From Acetobacter sp. 46_36 (GTDB lineage Bacteria > Pseudomonadota > Alphaproteobacteria > RF32 > CAG-239): a stretch of 64,000 nucleotides of DNA. Shown in pieces: positions 55,648-64,000 of the stretch (positions are counted from its first letter, which is position 1; the number at the start of each line of letters is the position of its first letter). Both the position numbers and the translations under genes were made by a program. The DNA is taken from assembly GCA_001917135.1 (NCBI GenBank), contig MNTT01000007.1, positions 1-64,000 on the forward strand, read 5' to 3'. Below the pieces are notes generated by a model. It saw only the letters and a program-made list of their open reading frames with translations. It made no database searches and was not told the origin of the DNA.

Positions 55648-56961
55648 CTATGCAATTTTGCGTAAAATAACCGGCTTGGTTTCCGGTTTTTCCGGCGCTA
55701 TGGTTACGGCACGGCGGACAAGCGCGGCAACTTCGGCAATTGCGGCTTTGTCTTCGGCATGAACATAGCACAAAGGAGTTTTGGGATTGACCTTGTCGCC
55801 AATCTGGCAAAACGAAGTAAAGCCGGTCGTATAATTTATCTGCTGTTCCGGGCGGGTTCGGCCGCCGCCAAGCATAATCACCCCCAGCCCGACTTCTCTG
55901 GTATTGACGGCGGAAACATATCCGGACATTTCCGGATATACCGGTTCTATATACGGTGCTTTGGGCTGCAGTAAGTCATAATTTTCAAGAACGCGGGTGT
56001 CAGCACCAAGAAGTGATGCCATTTTGACAAAATGCTCATAAGCCGCACCGGAAGATATGCTATGACGGAGTTTGATTTCTGCCTCCAACGCATCTTTAGC
56101 CAAACCGCTGTTTATCAGCAATTCGGAACACAAGGCCATTGTTACTTCATTCAGGCGGGCATCCGGCTTTTCCCCTTTAAGATAAGCTAATGCTTCGCCC
56201 AATTCCAGCGCATTGCCGACGGTTGTTCCCAAAACGCTGTCCATATCGGTCAAAATCGCCGAGGTTTTGGTCCCGGCACCATTGGCGGCTTCAACAATTG
56301 AATATGCCAAGTCCGATGCCCGCTGCATATTTTCCATAAAAGCGCCGTTGCCGCATTTGATGTCCATAACCAGATACTGCAGCCCTGCCGCCAGCTTTTT
56401 GGACAAGATAGATGCCGTAATCAGCGGAATAGATTCAACAGTTGCACAAACATCGCGGATGGCATACAATTTTTTATCTGCCGGCGCCAAATCCGCCGTT
56501 TGCCCGATTATGGCACAGCCTGCCTCTTTTACTGTTTTTTTAAACGTTGCGATATCCACGCCGGTATTGTAGCCAGACAGAGAATCGAGTTTATCCAGCG
56601 TTCCGCCGGTATGCCCGAGCCCCCTGCCCGCAATCATAGGCACATACGCGCCACAGGCTGCCAGCATCGGTGCCAGCATCAGGCTGACTTTATCGCCGAC
56701 GCCGCCGGTCGAATGTTTGTCGACAATCGGTTTGTCCCGCAGTTCTTTCCAACTCAATTTTTCGCCGGAATCCCTCATCGCCAGCGTCAACGCCAGCGTT
56801 TCCTCTCGGCTCAACCCGTTTAAGAAAACCGCCATCGTAAACGAAGCGGCCTGAATATCCGCAATATCTCCCCGGCTCAGTCCGCGGATAAAAAACTCTA
56901 TTTCTTCAGCCGTCAGCTTTTCATGGCTGCGGGTTTTACGAATAATTTCCTGTGGCAGCAT
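55648..56961 (-). CDS. deoA: Thymidine phosphorylase
   Basis: 437 aa, family length. It converts thymidine and phosphate to thymine and deoxyribose-1-phosphate. VDKHSTGGVGDKVSLMLAP is the phosphate-binding signature, MIAGRGLGHTGGTLDKLDS follows, and MDIKCGNGAFMENMQRA is near residue 190. GGAGG lies 6 nt before the ATG. Third gene of cdd-punA-deoA, starting 2 bp from the punA stop. The operon recycles nucleosides. Confidence 0.95.
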   Translation of the reverse strand: MLPQEIIRKTRSHEKLTAEEIEFFIRGLSRGDIADIQAASFTMAVFLNGLSREETLALTLAMRDSGEKLSWKELRDKPIVDKHSTGGVGDKVSLMLAPMLAACGAYVPMIAGRGLGHTGGTLDKLDSLSGYNTGVDIATFKKTVKEAGCAIIGQTADLAPADKKLYAIRDVCATVESIPLITASILSKKLAAGLQYLVMDIKCGNGAFMENMQRASDLAYSIVEAANGAGTKTSAILTDMDSVLGTTVGNALELGEALAYLKGEKPDARLNEVTMALCSELLINSGLAKDALEAEIKLRHSISSGAAYEHFVKMASLLGADTRVLENYDLLQPKAPYIEPVYPEMSGYVSAVNTREVGLGVIMLGGGRTRPEQQINYTTGFTSFCQIGDKVNPKTPLCYVHAEDKAAIAEVAALVRRAVTIAPEKPETKPVILRKIA

Positions 56962-56962
56962 C

Positions 56963-57787
56963 TTATTCCTCCTCTCTGATAAATGCGGTTAAAAGAGCCG
57001 TCATCCTTGCCGAAGCCTTGTCTGCCTCAGCCAACGTTTCCTGATGCGACGGCGTATTGTCCATTAAACCAGCGGCATAGTTGGTAATAACGGAAATACC
57101 TAAAACTTCCATACCGCAATGGACGGCGGCAATAACCTCCGGCACCGTCGACATACCGACGGCATCGGCTCCGAGCAGTGCAAAAGCGCGGACTTCCGCG
57201 GCGGTTTCAAAATTTGGCCCCAGCACCATCAAATATACTCCTTCGGCAAATTTTATTCCCTGCTTTTCGGCTATCTCCCGGCATTTGCGGCGAAGAGGCT
57301 CGGCATAAGCGTTATTCATTGACGGAAAACGGGGGCCATACACCTCGTCGTTTAGACCGACCAGGGGATTCCTGCCGCTGAAATTAATATGGTCTTTTAT
57401 CAGCATCAATGTTCCGGGTGCCAATTCCTTATTAAGCGAGCCGGCGGCATTGGTTACAATCAGGCGGTCTATGCCAAGTTCCCGCAACAGCCGGACGACT
57501 TGGGCTATTACAGCCGCATCGTGCCCTTCATAAAGATGAAAACGCCCGTTCAGGCAGATAAGCTCCCGGCCATGCAGAAACCCTCGGATAAGCTGGCCTT
57601 TATGCCCCGAAACCGTACTTTGCGGAAAACCGGGAATATCCTTATAAGCCAAAACCGATACATTTTCCAGCTCGGTGGCAAAACCACTCAGCCCAGATCC
57701 TAAGATGATTGCAGTACGGGGCTTTTCAAGCTGCAGTTTTTTGCGGATAAAAGATGCAGTATTTTTAATATCACTGTTTTCAGCCAT
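56963..57787 (-). CDS. punA: Purine nucleoside phosphorylase, PunA (trimeric) type
   Basis: 274 aa. It splits purine nucleosides into base and ribose- or deoxyribose-1-phosphate. ILGSGLSGFATELE, GRFHLYEGHDAAVIAQVVRL, TNAAGSLNKELAPGTLMLI, YLMVLGPNFETAAEVRAFAL and GADAVGMSTVPEVIAA are the trimeric PNP motifs. Some members of this family (XapA) prefer xanthosine; the substrate cannot be fixed here. Overlaps the cdd stop by 8 bp and precedes deoA. Confidence 0.92.
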   Translation of the reverse strand: MAENSDIKNTASFIRKKLQLEKPRTAIILGSGLSGFATELENVSVLAYKDIPGFPQSTVSGHKGQLIRGFLHGRELICLNGRFHLYEGHDAAVIAQVVRLLRELGIDRLIVTNAAGSLNKELAPGTLMLIKDHINFSGRNPLVGLNDEVYGPRFPSMNNAYAEPLRRKCREIAEKQGIKFAEGVYLMVLGPNFETAAEVRAFALLGADAVGMSTVPEVIAAVHCGMEVLGISVITNYAAGLMDNTPSHQETLAEADKASARMTALLTAFIREEE

Positions 57788-58184
57788 GTCTGACCTCCGA
57801 AGATTTAAAAGCGCAAGGCAGCAGCTCTTTCAGCCGGCATTCCCGGCGTATTCCCCCCGGAGATGCCAGATATATCGCCGTTTCCGGTTCTGCAAACTCG
57901 GCAATCCGCTGCAAACAGGCACCGCAGGGATATACCAAATCCTCCCCTCCGGCAACAACAAGCAGCGCCTTTATCCGCCGTCCGCCGGCAGAGGCCATTG
58001 CCGCTATTGCCCCTGCCTCAGCACAGGTGCCGCAGGGAAAAGAAATGTTTTCAACATTGCATGACGCATAAATTTCTCCCTCCGGCGTACAAAGCGCTGC
58101 CCCTACCTTATAGCCGGAATAAGGCGCATACGCATTTTCCCCGGCCTGCTTTGCCTTTTCAAACAACTCCCGCTTTATATCCAT
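57780..58184 (-). CDS. cdd: Cytidine deaminase
   Basis: 134 aa. It hydrolyses cytidine or deoxycytidine to uridine. The zinc site is NVENISFPCGTCAEAGAIA (Cys-Ala-Glu with the catalytic glutamate) and DLVYPCGACLQRIAEF (the PCxxC pair). YAPYSGYKVGAAL is the N-terminal substrate strand. AGGAGG lies before the start. First gene of the salvage operon. Confidence 0.95.
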   Translation of the reverse strand: MDIKRELFEKAKQAGENAYAPYSGYKVGAALCTPEGEIYASCNVENISFPCGTCAEAGAIAAMASAGGRRIKALLVVAGGEDLVYPCGACLQRIAEFAEPETAIYLASPGGIRRECRLKELLPCAFKSSEVRHG

Positions 58185-58246
58185 AAACGCCCTCCTTTTA
58201 ACAATTTTGCAAAAAATATGCCAATGTTATCGTTTCGTTAATTTTT

Positions 58247-58252
58247 TATAAT
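58247..58252 (+). promoter_or_regulatory. Possible -10 of the AsmA gene
   Basis: TATAAT at 58247-58252 is a perfect -10; the -35 (ATGTTA, 17 bp upstream) is poor. GGAG lies 6 nt before the GTG start at 58306. Confidence 0.4.
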
Positions 58253-58305
58253 ATACAATGACAAAAAAATTTAGCAAAGCTTATTTTTTATTTTAGGAGA
58301 AAAAC

Positions 58306-61300
58306 GTGCTAAAAAAAGTTATTATAGGTATTTTATGCTTTGTGATTCTGGCTGCAACAGCAGGCGGCATATACCTTTATACGCTGGACTGGAATAAACA
58401 TAAAGCCGTTGTGGCACAGCGCTTCTCGCAAATTACGGGATTAAAAGCCGTTATTGACGGCAATCTTGAGGTCAAGCTGTTCCCTTCTCCTGAATTTTCT
58501 GCCAGCAAGGTTAAGTTTTTCAAAAACAACGGCGGAAAATCACCGCTGGTCGTTGTCAACGAAATCAGAGCTTCCGTCGACCTGATGCCATTGCTTGACA
58601 ACAATTTTATCGTTAAGTCAATGACTTTAACCGATGCGACGGCCTATGTCGAAATTGATGAAAAAGGTGTCTTAAACTGGGACGGTGTCGGGCAAAACAG
58701 CAATACAAAATCCGGCAATGTCGAAGTTTCGTTTAATGACGTCCGCGTCAACAAATCTACCCTGAGCTATAAAAATCTGGAAGACAAGAACGAATTTGAA
58801 ATTCACAACGTTTCCGCCAACATCAGTGCCCCTTCCCTGAAAGGACCGTATAAGACAAGCGGTAAATTTATCCATAATAACAGCGAAGTGCAATTTAAAG
58901 GCGATATCATAAAAGACAGCAGCCTGACTTTGAAAATGGCACTTAACAACATATCCAGCGGCACATCTGCAACCATTGAAGGCACGCTTGGAGCAAAAGC
59001 CAAGGGAAATGTTACGTTTGACACGCAAAGCCTGCTGGATGTCTCCAATGTCGTTTTCGGAAATGCAAGCATATCCGAATGGTACAATAAGCCGCTCTAT
59101 TTTTCTTTTCAGTACGATTATGAAAAGGGTTTGGCAAAACTCGATAATTTTACGGCTAAATACGACAAGAATACAGCCGGAAGCGGAACGGTTATTATTA
59201 AAAACAATCAAGACAGCACAGACATAAATGCCGATTTCGATATGGCCAAATTTGATTTAGGCATTTTGGAAGGACTGAGCAAAGACATTATAGCTCAGAA
59301 TAAAGGCGGAAAGAAATTTGCGGACAGCGCTTTTGCCGGCTATAACCTGAACCTTTCCGTAAAAGCGGGAACGGCATGGTATAATAATGTTGAGGCACAA
59401 AACCTCAGCCTTGGCGTAACCTTGCAAGACAATGTTATTGATATTACGCGTTTTGGCGTCATTATGCCGGGCGACACAACAATTAAAACTGTCGGCCGGA
59501 TTAACCTGAATAACGGTGTAGATTATATCTTTAACCAAGCTGCGGACTCGAAAGACCTCAGAACATTTGTCTCTGTTTTCGGCATTGACCTGGCCAAACT
59601 TGCCGCAGCCGAGAATAAAAAATCTATCTTTAAACGGGCGCAGGCCGAAATCAAGATTGACGGGAATTTAGACAGCCTTAAAATTTCTTTTCCCAGAGCC
59701 ATTATCGACTCAACGGCATTGAGAGGAAATATAGGCTTCGTTAAAAAAGAAAAAGTTTATGTACTGGCTGATATCGACACTTCCAAGATTATTTTTGACA
59801 GATACCTGCAGGCAGTTCCCGAACAGCTTAAACAAGCGTCTGTCCAAGACAAATTTATCTACCAGATGAATTTAATCCCCTGGAACCGTGATCTTGATGT
59901 TGATGCAGAAGTCAATATTGCCAGCGCCGTGTATAATGATATTCCGTTAGAAAAAATCTATCTGCATATCAACACAAACCAAGAACATATGGACGTTAAG
60001 AAGCTTTCGGTTGACAACATTGCCGGCGCCAGCCTGTCTTTGAGCATGAACGCAGACAAAATCTTTTCGGCTCCATATTTCAATGAATTGAGCTACGACA
60101 TCAAAACGGACAATTTCCCGTTGTTTGCATCGACGCTGGGCATTGATACGGGCAGCAAAAACTTGTTTAAAAGAAAAATCTTTGCCGCACAAGGTGCCAT
60201 GAGCGGCACATTGTCCGAGTTCAGTCTCAGTTCCGTCCAGAAATTCGGCGACACAGAGTTTTCCTATACAGGCGTTGTAGCCAACAATTCCAAAGAAGGA
60301 GCGGCAGTTAACGGCGACTGGGAAATGAAAACCAATAATTTCTCATCATTTATCAAGGCTCTGAATATTGATTATACTCCGGATATGCCGGTTACAACTT
60401 TCACTCTGGCTTCAAAAATTAAAGGGAACGCTGATCTTTTTGCGTTAGATGGCATCAAAGCCTATCTCGGAGCCAATGCCATCAGCGGAAATCTCCAATT
60501 TGACAATACCGCAGCCAAACCCAAGCTTGCCGCTGAAATTAACTTTGACAAATTTGAAGCCGACAGATGGTTCAATCTTGCCAAAAAAGCTTCAGCCCAA
60601 GCGGCAAAAAACAATCAGGCTACTTTTATCGCAGAACCGGCATGGAACAGTAAAATTGATTATTCGCGGCTCGGCAAAATCGATTTTGACATCAGGGCTA
60701 CTGCAAAACAACTTAGCTGCAACGGAAAAAATTATACATCGGCAGCAACGGAAATGCAATTAAAAGACAGTATTCTCAATGTCGTATCATTTGATGCTTC
60801 CCAAGACAAAAGCCATGTCAACTTACGCTTTATTTTAGACAGCAACGGCATTGCCAAAGTTAACGGCTATTTTAATGTCAAAAACCTTAAAACGCCTGAA
60901 TTCGGCGGCTCTGTCTATGCCTTGGAAAGCGGCTGGCTGACGGCGGAGGGCACGTTCAATTCCCTAGCAGGCTCACAGAAAGATTTTTTTGACAATCTTA
61001 ATTCAAAAGGCAAATTTTCTCTGGCTAACACGGCTGTTCGCGGATGGGATTTGGATATTATCAAATTTGAGTTTGAGCAGAGAAAATCCGTATCCGGTTT
61101 TGAAAATTCTGTTCTTAACAGTTTGAAATCAGGGAAAAGCAGTTTTTCAAAAATCCGCGGAACATATAATATCAGCAAAGGACTGGCTGTTGCCGAAAGC
61201 GTTATCTGGGAATCTCCGGTTGTCAATATGAATATGAAATTTGACCTTAATCTGAGCGACTGGCTGTTTACGGCTGTCTTTAACGCCGTATATCATAACG

Positions 61301-63837
61301 CATCGTTTTCCGATATATTTAAATTCACATTCGGCGGCAATCTGGCAAACCCGACGGTCAAAACAGATTTGAGCGAAACCATTAAACGCATAAGCGAGCT
61401 TGAAGACCGCATAAAAAATGCCCGCCATTATAAGGAAAAGGAAAAAATGGAGCGTATCGGCGGCAAGTTGAAATCTTTACAAAGAGCCGTTGACGGCGCC
61501 TTGCAGGACATCAATCGCCTGACACTGGAAGTTGTCCGCTTTAAGCCGGTTACCCAAAACGACAACGTGGTCAATGTCTATGAAGAAAATCTGAAAACTA
61601 TTCGCAATGCCGAAATCAGTATCAAAAAAATGAAAGATATGCTCAACAATTATCCCGAAGAAGAAACGCTTATGTCGATTGAAGCCGACCTTGGCGCGGA
61701 AAAGGCAAAACTTAAATTTATTCCCAAAGTTTTGGAGGAAAACTTTATTGTTGACAGCAAATATATTTTTGACGACACGTTTAACAAAATTGCATGGATG
61801 TATAATCTTGCCCAAAACAATTCCGCTTACCATACCGGGCTGACCGATGTCTATATGGCACAAATTGAACTGCTCAAGACGAGCGAAAACCCAATTGCGG
61901 AAGATAAGATACAAGAATTGCAGGCAGGTATTAACAAGACAAAAGAGGTGATGGACAATATCGGTGGCCTGCATGCTAAAATCCGTGATAATTATCTTAA
62001 TATAATCGATTCTTCGAAAATTTCGGAAATGAAGGAAAACAACGAAATTGCAACGCAGGCGCTTAAAACCATGCTGACATATACAAAACAGCTGGACGAG
62101 GATATTATTGCAAATATCGATTTGTTCCGAGCCGTATTGGGGATTAATGCCAGAGATTATGACGAATATATGGTTTACCCGCCGGAAACGATTGAAGAAA
62201 TTGATGTAACCAAACCGACCGTAAAAACGGGAGGAGGAACAGCTCCTTCTTCCGCGTCAGGTTCTTTAGACTTACGCTCTGTCGAACCTGAAGAGACGCC
62301 CTCCCCGCAGGAAAAAGCTCCGGCCGGGGCTGCAAAACAGCAAAAAGAACACTCTTCTTCTCAGGCCGGGCAACCGGCCTCTGAATCTGTTCAGAAGGCA
62401 AATACCGGACATCCAGACGTTTCCAACACAATAACAAACAATGAAACAAGGCCTGAAAGCAACTCGAAAACAGCTCTTCCTTCTGTTACTGACGAAATAA
62501 AAAATAAAGATACCCAAGCCAAGAATGAAAGCGCTGAAGCAAATAACCCCCTTTCCAGCAGTCAGGTTTCCCAAAGGCAAAAAGCGTACAATATGGTTTT
62601 AACCGAAACGTCCGGAGGGCTTTTTAATTTATTTAACAAAATTGAAGATGAAAAAGCATCCCGACAGACAATAGAAACTGCCTCTACCGCTGAATTCGGC
62701 GGATTGTCACAAATTCTTAAAAGCAATGCTCCGCAGTTTTCAGTTAAAACTCTGCCGGACGTTCCTGCCCTTACTCCGGCCATTACCGTTTCGGCTGCTC
62801 CTACTCCTTCACCTAAGGATGCCGGAGAAAATATTCTTACAAAAACCAAAGCCGCTATATCTAAAATTATGGCTAAACTGCAGCAAGCCGAAAAGGATTT
62901 GGAAAAAAATGTTATGGCTTATAACGATATCAGCGCAGCCGACACTACAAGCGCAAAGGTAAACAAAAAGGAAGATATTACGCAGGCTAAAACCGCAAAG
63001 ACGACGATAGCAGAAAAAGAAAGCAAAGAAAATTTAATTGCCGGCATAAAGCACTCAGGCAAAAAGAAAACAGAAGCGGCGGCTGCAAATATAAAGCTTT
63101 CTGACAAAAAGGATGCAGAAACGACAGTTACGGATATAAAGCTTTCTGGCAAAAAAGATATAAAAACAGCAGTTGCTGACATAAAAATTACGGAAGAAAA
63201 AGCTTCTGCCGCTGAAACGAAATCCTCAATGAAAATCAATCCGGTGGTTGCCCTGAACATCGGCAAGAAAGGCTCTTCCCAGCCAGTTTTTACCATATCA
63301 GACAGTATCGGCAAACGGCAAAAATTTGCGTTTAATAAAAAGCAGAACAACAAACAACAAGCCCTTAAGACCGCTGACGCAACACAGAATAAAGACTTCG
63401 CCCCTTCCGCCCGGCAGCAAAAATCCGCCAGCCAGGTACTGCCGGACTTTAAAATTCCGTCTCCTGCTTCCAGCTCGAATTTTTCTCCTGTTCAAAATGC
63501 CGAAAAACGGAACACCAGCATTTTACAACATTTATTTGCCGAAAATGACATTACATTTGCACCTTTTGCCGGAGAACATATTACGGATGACGCATTGGTT
63601 GCCGTTGAAACATCTTTTGAACCTGTAAAAAAACAAAATTTGTATGTTTTTTCCGTCCGTTCCCCGTATGTGAAAGAGGCAAGCGGCATTGCCGGAAAAT
63701 CAATGCTTAAAGGAAAGTTTTCCGGACAACCGCAAAACCTTAATCTAAAAAAACATTATTTATATGCCGCAAATACACAGGGAAAAAACGTTTTCAGCGG
63801 AACGATTTCCAAACGAAATTCCGTTACCGATATGTAA
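58306..63837 (+). CDS. Giant AsmA-family protein with coiled-coil and low-complexity tail
   Basis: 1843 aa, GTG start with GGAG 6 nt upstream. Residues 4-26 are an N-terminal membrane anchor. The AsmA N-domain follows: VVAQRFSQITGLKAVIDGNL, VKLFPSPEFSASKVKFF, and MTLTDATAYVEIDEKGVLNW. A long beta-groove region runs to about 870 and an AsmA_2-like segment, FSLANTAVRGWDLDIIKFEF, lies near 905. Residues about 1025-1290 are predicted coiled coil, and about 1300-1740 a Ser/Pro/Ala/Lys-rich linker with repeated IKLSxKKDxxT units. AsmA-like proteins bridge the periplasm and move phospholipid to the outer membrane. The tail is far longer than usual. It is a single gene before galU. Confidence 0.8.
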   Translation: MLKKVIIGILCFVILAATAGGIYLYTLDWNKHKAVVAQRFSQITGLKAVIDGNLEVKLFPSPEFSASKVKFFKNNGGKSPLVVVNEIRASVDLMPLLDNNFIVKSMTLTDATAYVEIDEKGVLNWDGVGQNSNTKSGNVEVSFNDVRVNKSTLSYKNLEDKNEFEIHNVSANISAPSLKGPYKTSGKFIHNNSEVQFKGDIIKDSSLTLKMALNNISSGTSATIEGTLGAKAKGNVTFDTQSLLDVSNVVFGNASISEWYNKPLYFSFQYDYEKGLAKLDNFTAKYDKNTAGSGTVIIKNNQDSTDINADFDMAKFDLGILEGLSKDIIAQNKGGKKFADSAFAGYNLNLSVKAGTAWYNNVEAQNLSLGVTLQDNVIDITRFGVIMPGDTTIKTVGRINLNNGVDYIFNQAADSKDLRTFVSVFGIDLAKLAAAENKKSIFKRAQAEIKIDGNLDSLKISFPRAIIDSTALRGNIGFVKKEKVYVLADIDTSKIIFDRYLQAVPEQLKQASVQDKFIYQMNLIPWNRDLDVDAEVNIASAVYNDIPLEKIYLHINTNQEHMDVKKLSVDNIAGASLSLSMNADKIFSAPYFNELSYDIKTDNFPLFASTLGIDTGSKNLFKRKIFAAQGAMSGTLSEFSLSSVQKFGDTEFSYTGVVANNSKEGAAVNGDWEMKTNNFSSFIKALNIDYTPDMPVTTFTLASKIKGNADLFALDGIKAYLGANAISGNLQFDNTAAKPKLAAEINFDKFEADRWFNLAKKASAQAAKNNQATFIAEPAWNSKIDYSRLGKIDFDIRATAKQLSCNGKNYTSAATEMQLKDSILNVVSFDASQDKSHVNLRFILDSNGIAKVNGYFNVKNLKTPEFGGSVYALESGWLTAEGTFNSLAGSQKDFFDNLNSKGKFSLANTAVRGWDLDIIKFEFEQRKSVSGFENSVLNSLKSGKSSFSKIRGTYNISKGLAVAESVIWESPVVNMNMKFDLNLSDWLFTAVFNAVYHNASFSDIFKFTFGGNLANPTVKTDLSETIKRISELEDRIKNARHYKEKEKMERIGGKLKSLQRAVDGALQDINRLTLEVVRFKPVTQNDNVVNVYEENLKTIRNAEISIKKMKDMLNNYPEEETLMSIEADLGAEKAKLKFIPKVLEENFIVDSKYIFDDTFNKIAWMYNLAQNNSAYHTGLTDVYMAQIELLKTSENPIAEDKIQELQAGINKTKEVMDNIGGLHAKIRDNYLNIIDSSKISEMKENNEIATQALKTMLTYTKQLDEDIIANIDLFRAVLGINARDYDEYMVYPPETIEEIDVTKPTVKTGGGTAPSSASGSLDLRSVEPEETPSPQEKAPAGAAKQQKEHSSSQAGQPASESVQKANTGHPDVSNTITNNETRPESNSKTALPSVTDEIKNKDTQAKNESAEANNPLSSSQVSQRQKAYNMVLTETSGGLFNLFNKIEDEKASRQTIETASTAEFGGLSQILKSNAPQFSVKTLPDVPALTPAITVSAAPTPSPKDAGENILTKTKAAISKIMAKLQQAEKDLEKNVMAYNDISAADTTSAKVNKKEDITQAKTAKTTIAEKESKENLIAGIKHSGKKKTEAAAANIKLSDKKDAETTVTDIKLSGKKDIKTAVADIKITEEKASAAETKSSMKINPVVALNIGKKGSSQPVFTISDSIGKRQKFAFNKKQNNKQQALKTADATQNKDFAPSARQQKSASQVLPDFKIPSPASSSNFSPVQNAEKRNTSILQHLFAENDITFAPFAGEHITDDALVAVETSFEPVKKQNLYVFSVRSPYVKEASGIAGKSMLKGKFSGQPQNLNLKKHYLYAANTQGKNVFSGTISKRNSVTDM

Positions 63838-63938
63838 TACAGCATAACGGGCTGTGAAATACTGTTTTTATAATTGCCAAAACCGTCTGCCATGATTATA
63901 CTCAGTGTAAGTTACCGTTTTTAACAAGGAGCATCATC

Positions 63939-64000
63939 ATGTTTGCAAGACCAGAAGTTGTCGTTTTGCCCGTTGCCGGGCTTTCTACCCGCAACCTGCC
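63939..64000 (+). CDS. galU: GalU-like sugar nucleotidyltransferase, start only
   Basis: The window ends 62 bp into the gene. MFARPEVVVLPVAGLSTRNL matches the start of UTP-glucose-1-phosphate uridylyltransferases (PVAGLGTRFLP). AAGGAG lies 8 nt before the ATG. GalU would make UDP-glucose for envelope glycans and for GT8 enzymes. Other nucleotidyltransferases of the same fold cannot be excluded from 20 residues. Confidence 0.7.
   Translation, partial: MFARPEVVVLPVAGLSTRNL

Noticed and set aside
1..64000. CRISPR arrays, rRNA genes and insertion sequences
   Set aside because: No regular spacer-repeat array, no rRNA-like sequence and no DDE transposase or terminal inverted repeats were seen.

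Overview
The window is AT-rich bacterial DNA with standard-code, tightly packed genes. The most likely source is an alphaproteobacterium. The block rimP-nusA-ylxR/L7Ae-infB-rbfA, the mtaB-ftsY-xseA run, a MscL with a zinc-ribbon tail and an autotransporter/AsmA/lipoprotein envelope all point to a Gram-negative alphaproteobacterial lineage. The AT bias, ankyrin proteins and large Cys-rich autotransporter suggest a host-associated (for example gut) uncultured member. The lineage is inference; no rRNA is present.

Layout. (1) 1-2000: a left-edge lysozyme-like gene cut by the window, a small secreted protein and an unknown gene. (2) 2077-5595: ordinary chromosome with an unknown protein, a TrpF-like barrel, mutY and an NlpC/P60-like peptidase. 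(3) About 5800-23150: an accessory island. It carries a duplicated-motif micro-protein, hipBA with three operators spaced exactly 50 bp, a zinc ribbon and a phage-type small protein, a membrane/coiled-coil pair, two small serine recombinases, an exported-protein cassette (inactive transpeptidase-like lipoprotein, Cys-repeat peptide, lipoprotein, ankyrin-thioredoxin protein), a SLOG protein, rhuM between two near-identical terminators, a HUH Rep-like gene with two partners, a DUF1737-like protein, and a large serine integrase. The integrase ends inside a truncated tRNA-Leu(CAG). (4) 23286-43774: chromosomal housekeeping: uppP, xseA-ftsY-mtaB, two GT8 glycosyltransferases, pgpA, uup, a Sel1 protein, a flippase-like membrane protein, an HENTH zincin candidate, mscL, a HAD hydrolase, and the rimP-nusA-infB operon. 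(5) 43941-64000: a giant autotransporter, a eukaryote-type ileS, a pilin-like protein, ruvX, a lytic transglycosylase, the cdd-punA-deoA salvage operon, a giant AsmA protein, and the start of a galU-like gene.

How it works together. Core blocks cover translation and transcription (nusA, infB, rbfA, ileS), envelope building (uppP, GT8, pgpA, lytic transglycosylase, AsmA) and nucleoside salvage. The island looks like an integrated mobile element: HUH replication initiator, large serine integrase at a tRNA gene, a HipBA addiction/persistence module, and cargo that is mostly exported or membrane-bound. The sharpest regulatory signals seen directly are the HipB-type operator triplet, a perfect palindrome filling the -35/-10 spacer of a serine recombinase gene, and a terminator placed 12 nt before the rimP Shine-Dalgarno, which looks like an attenuator of the nusA operon.
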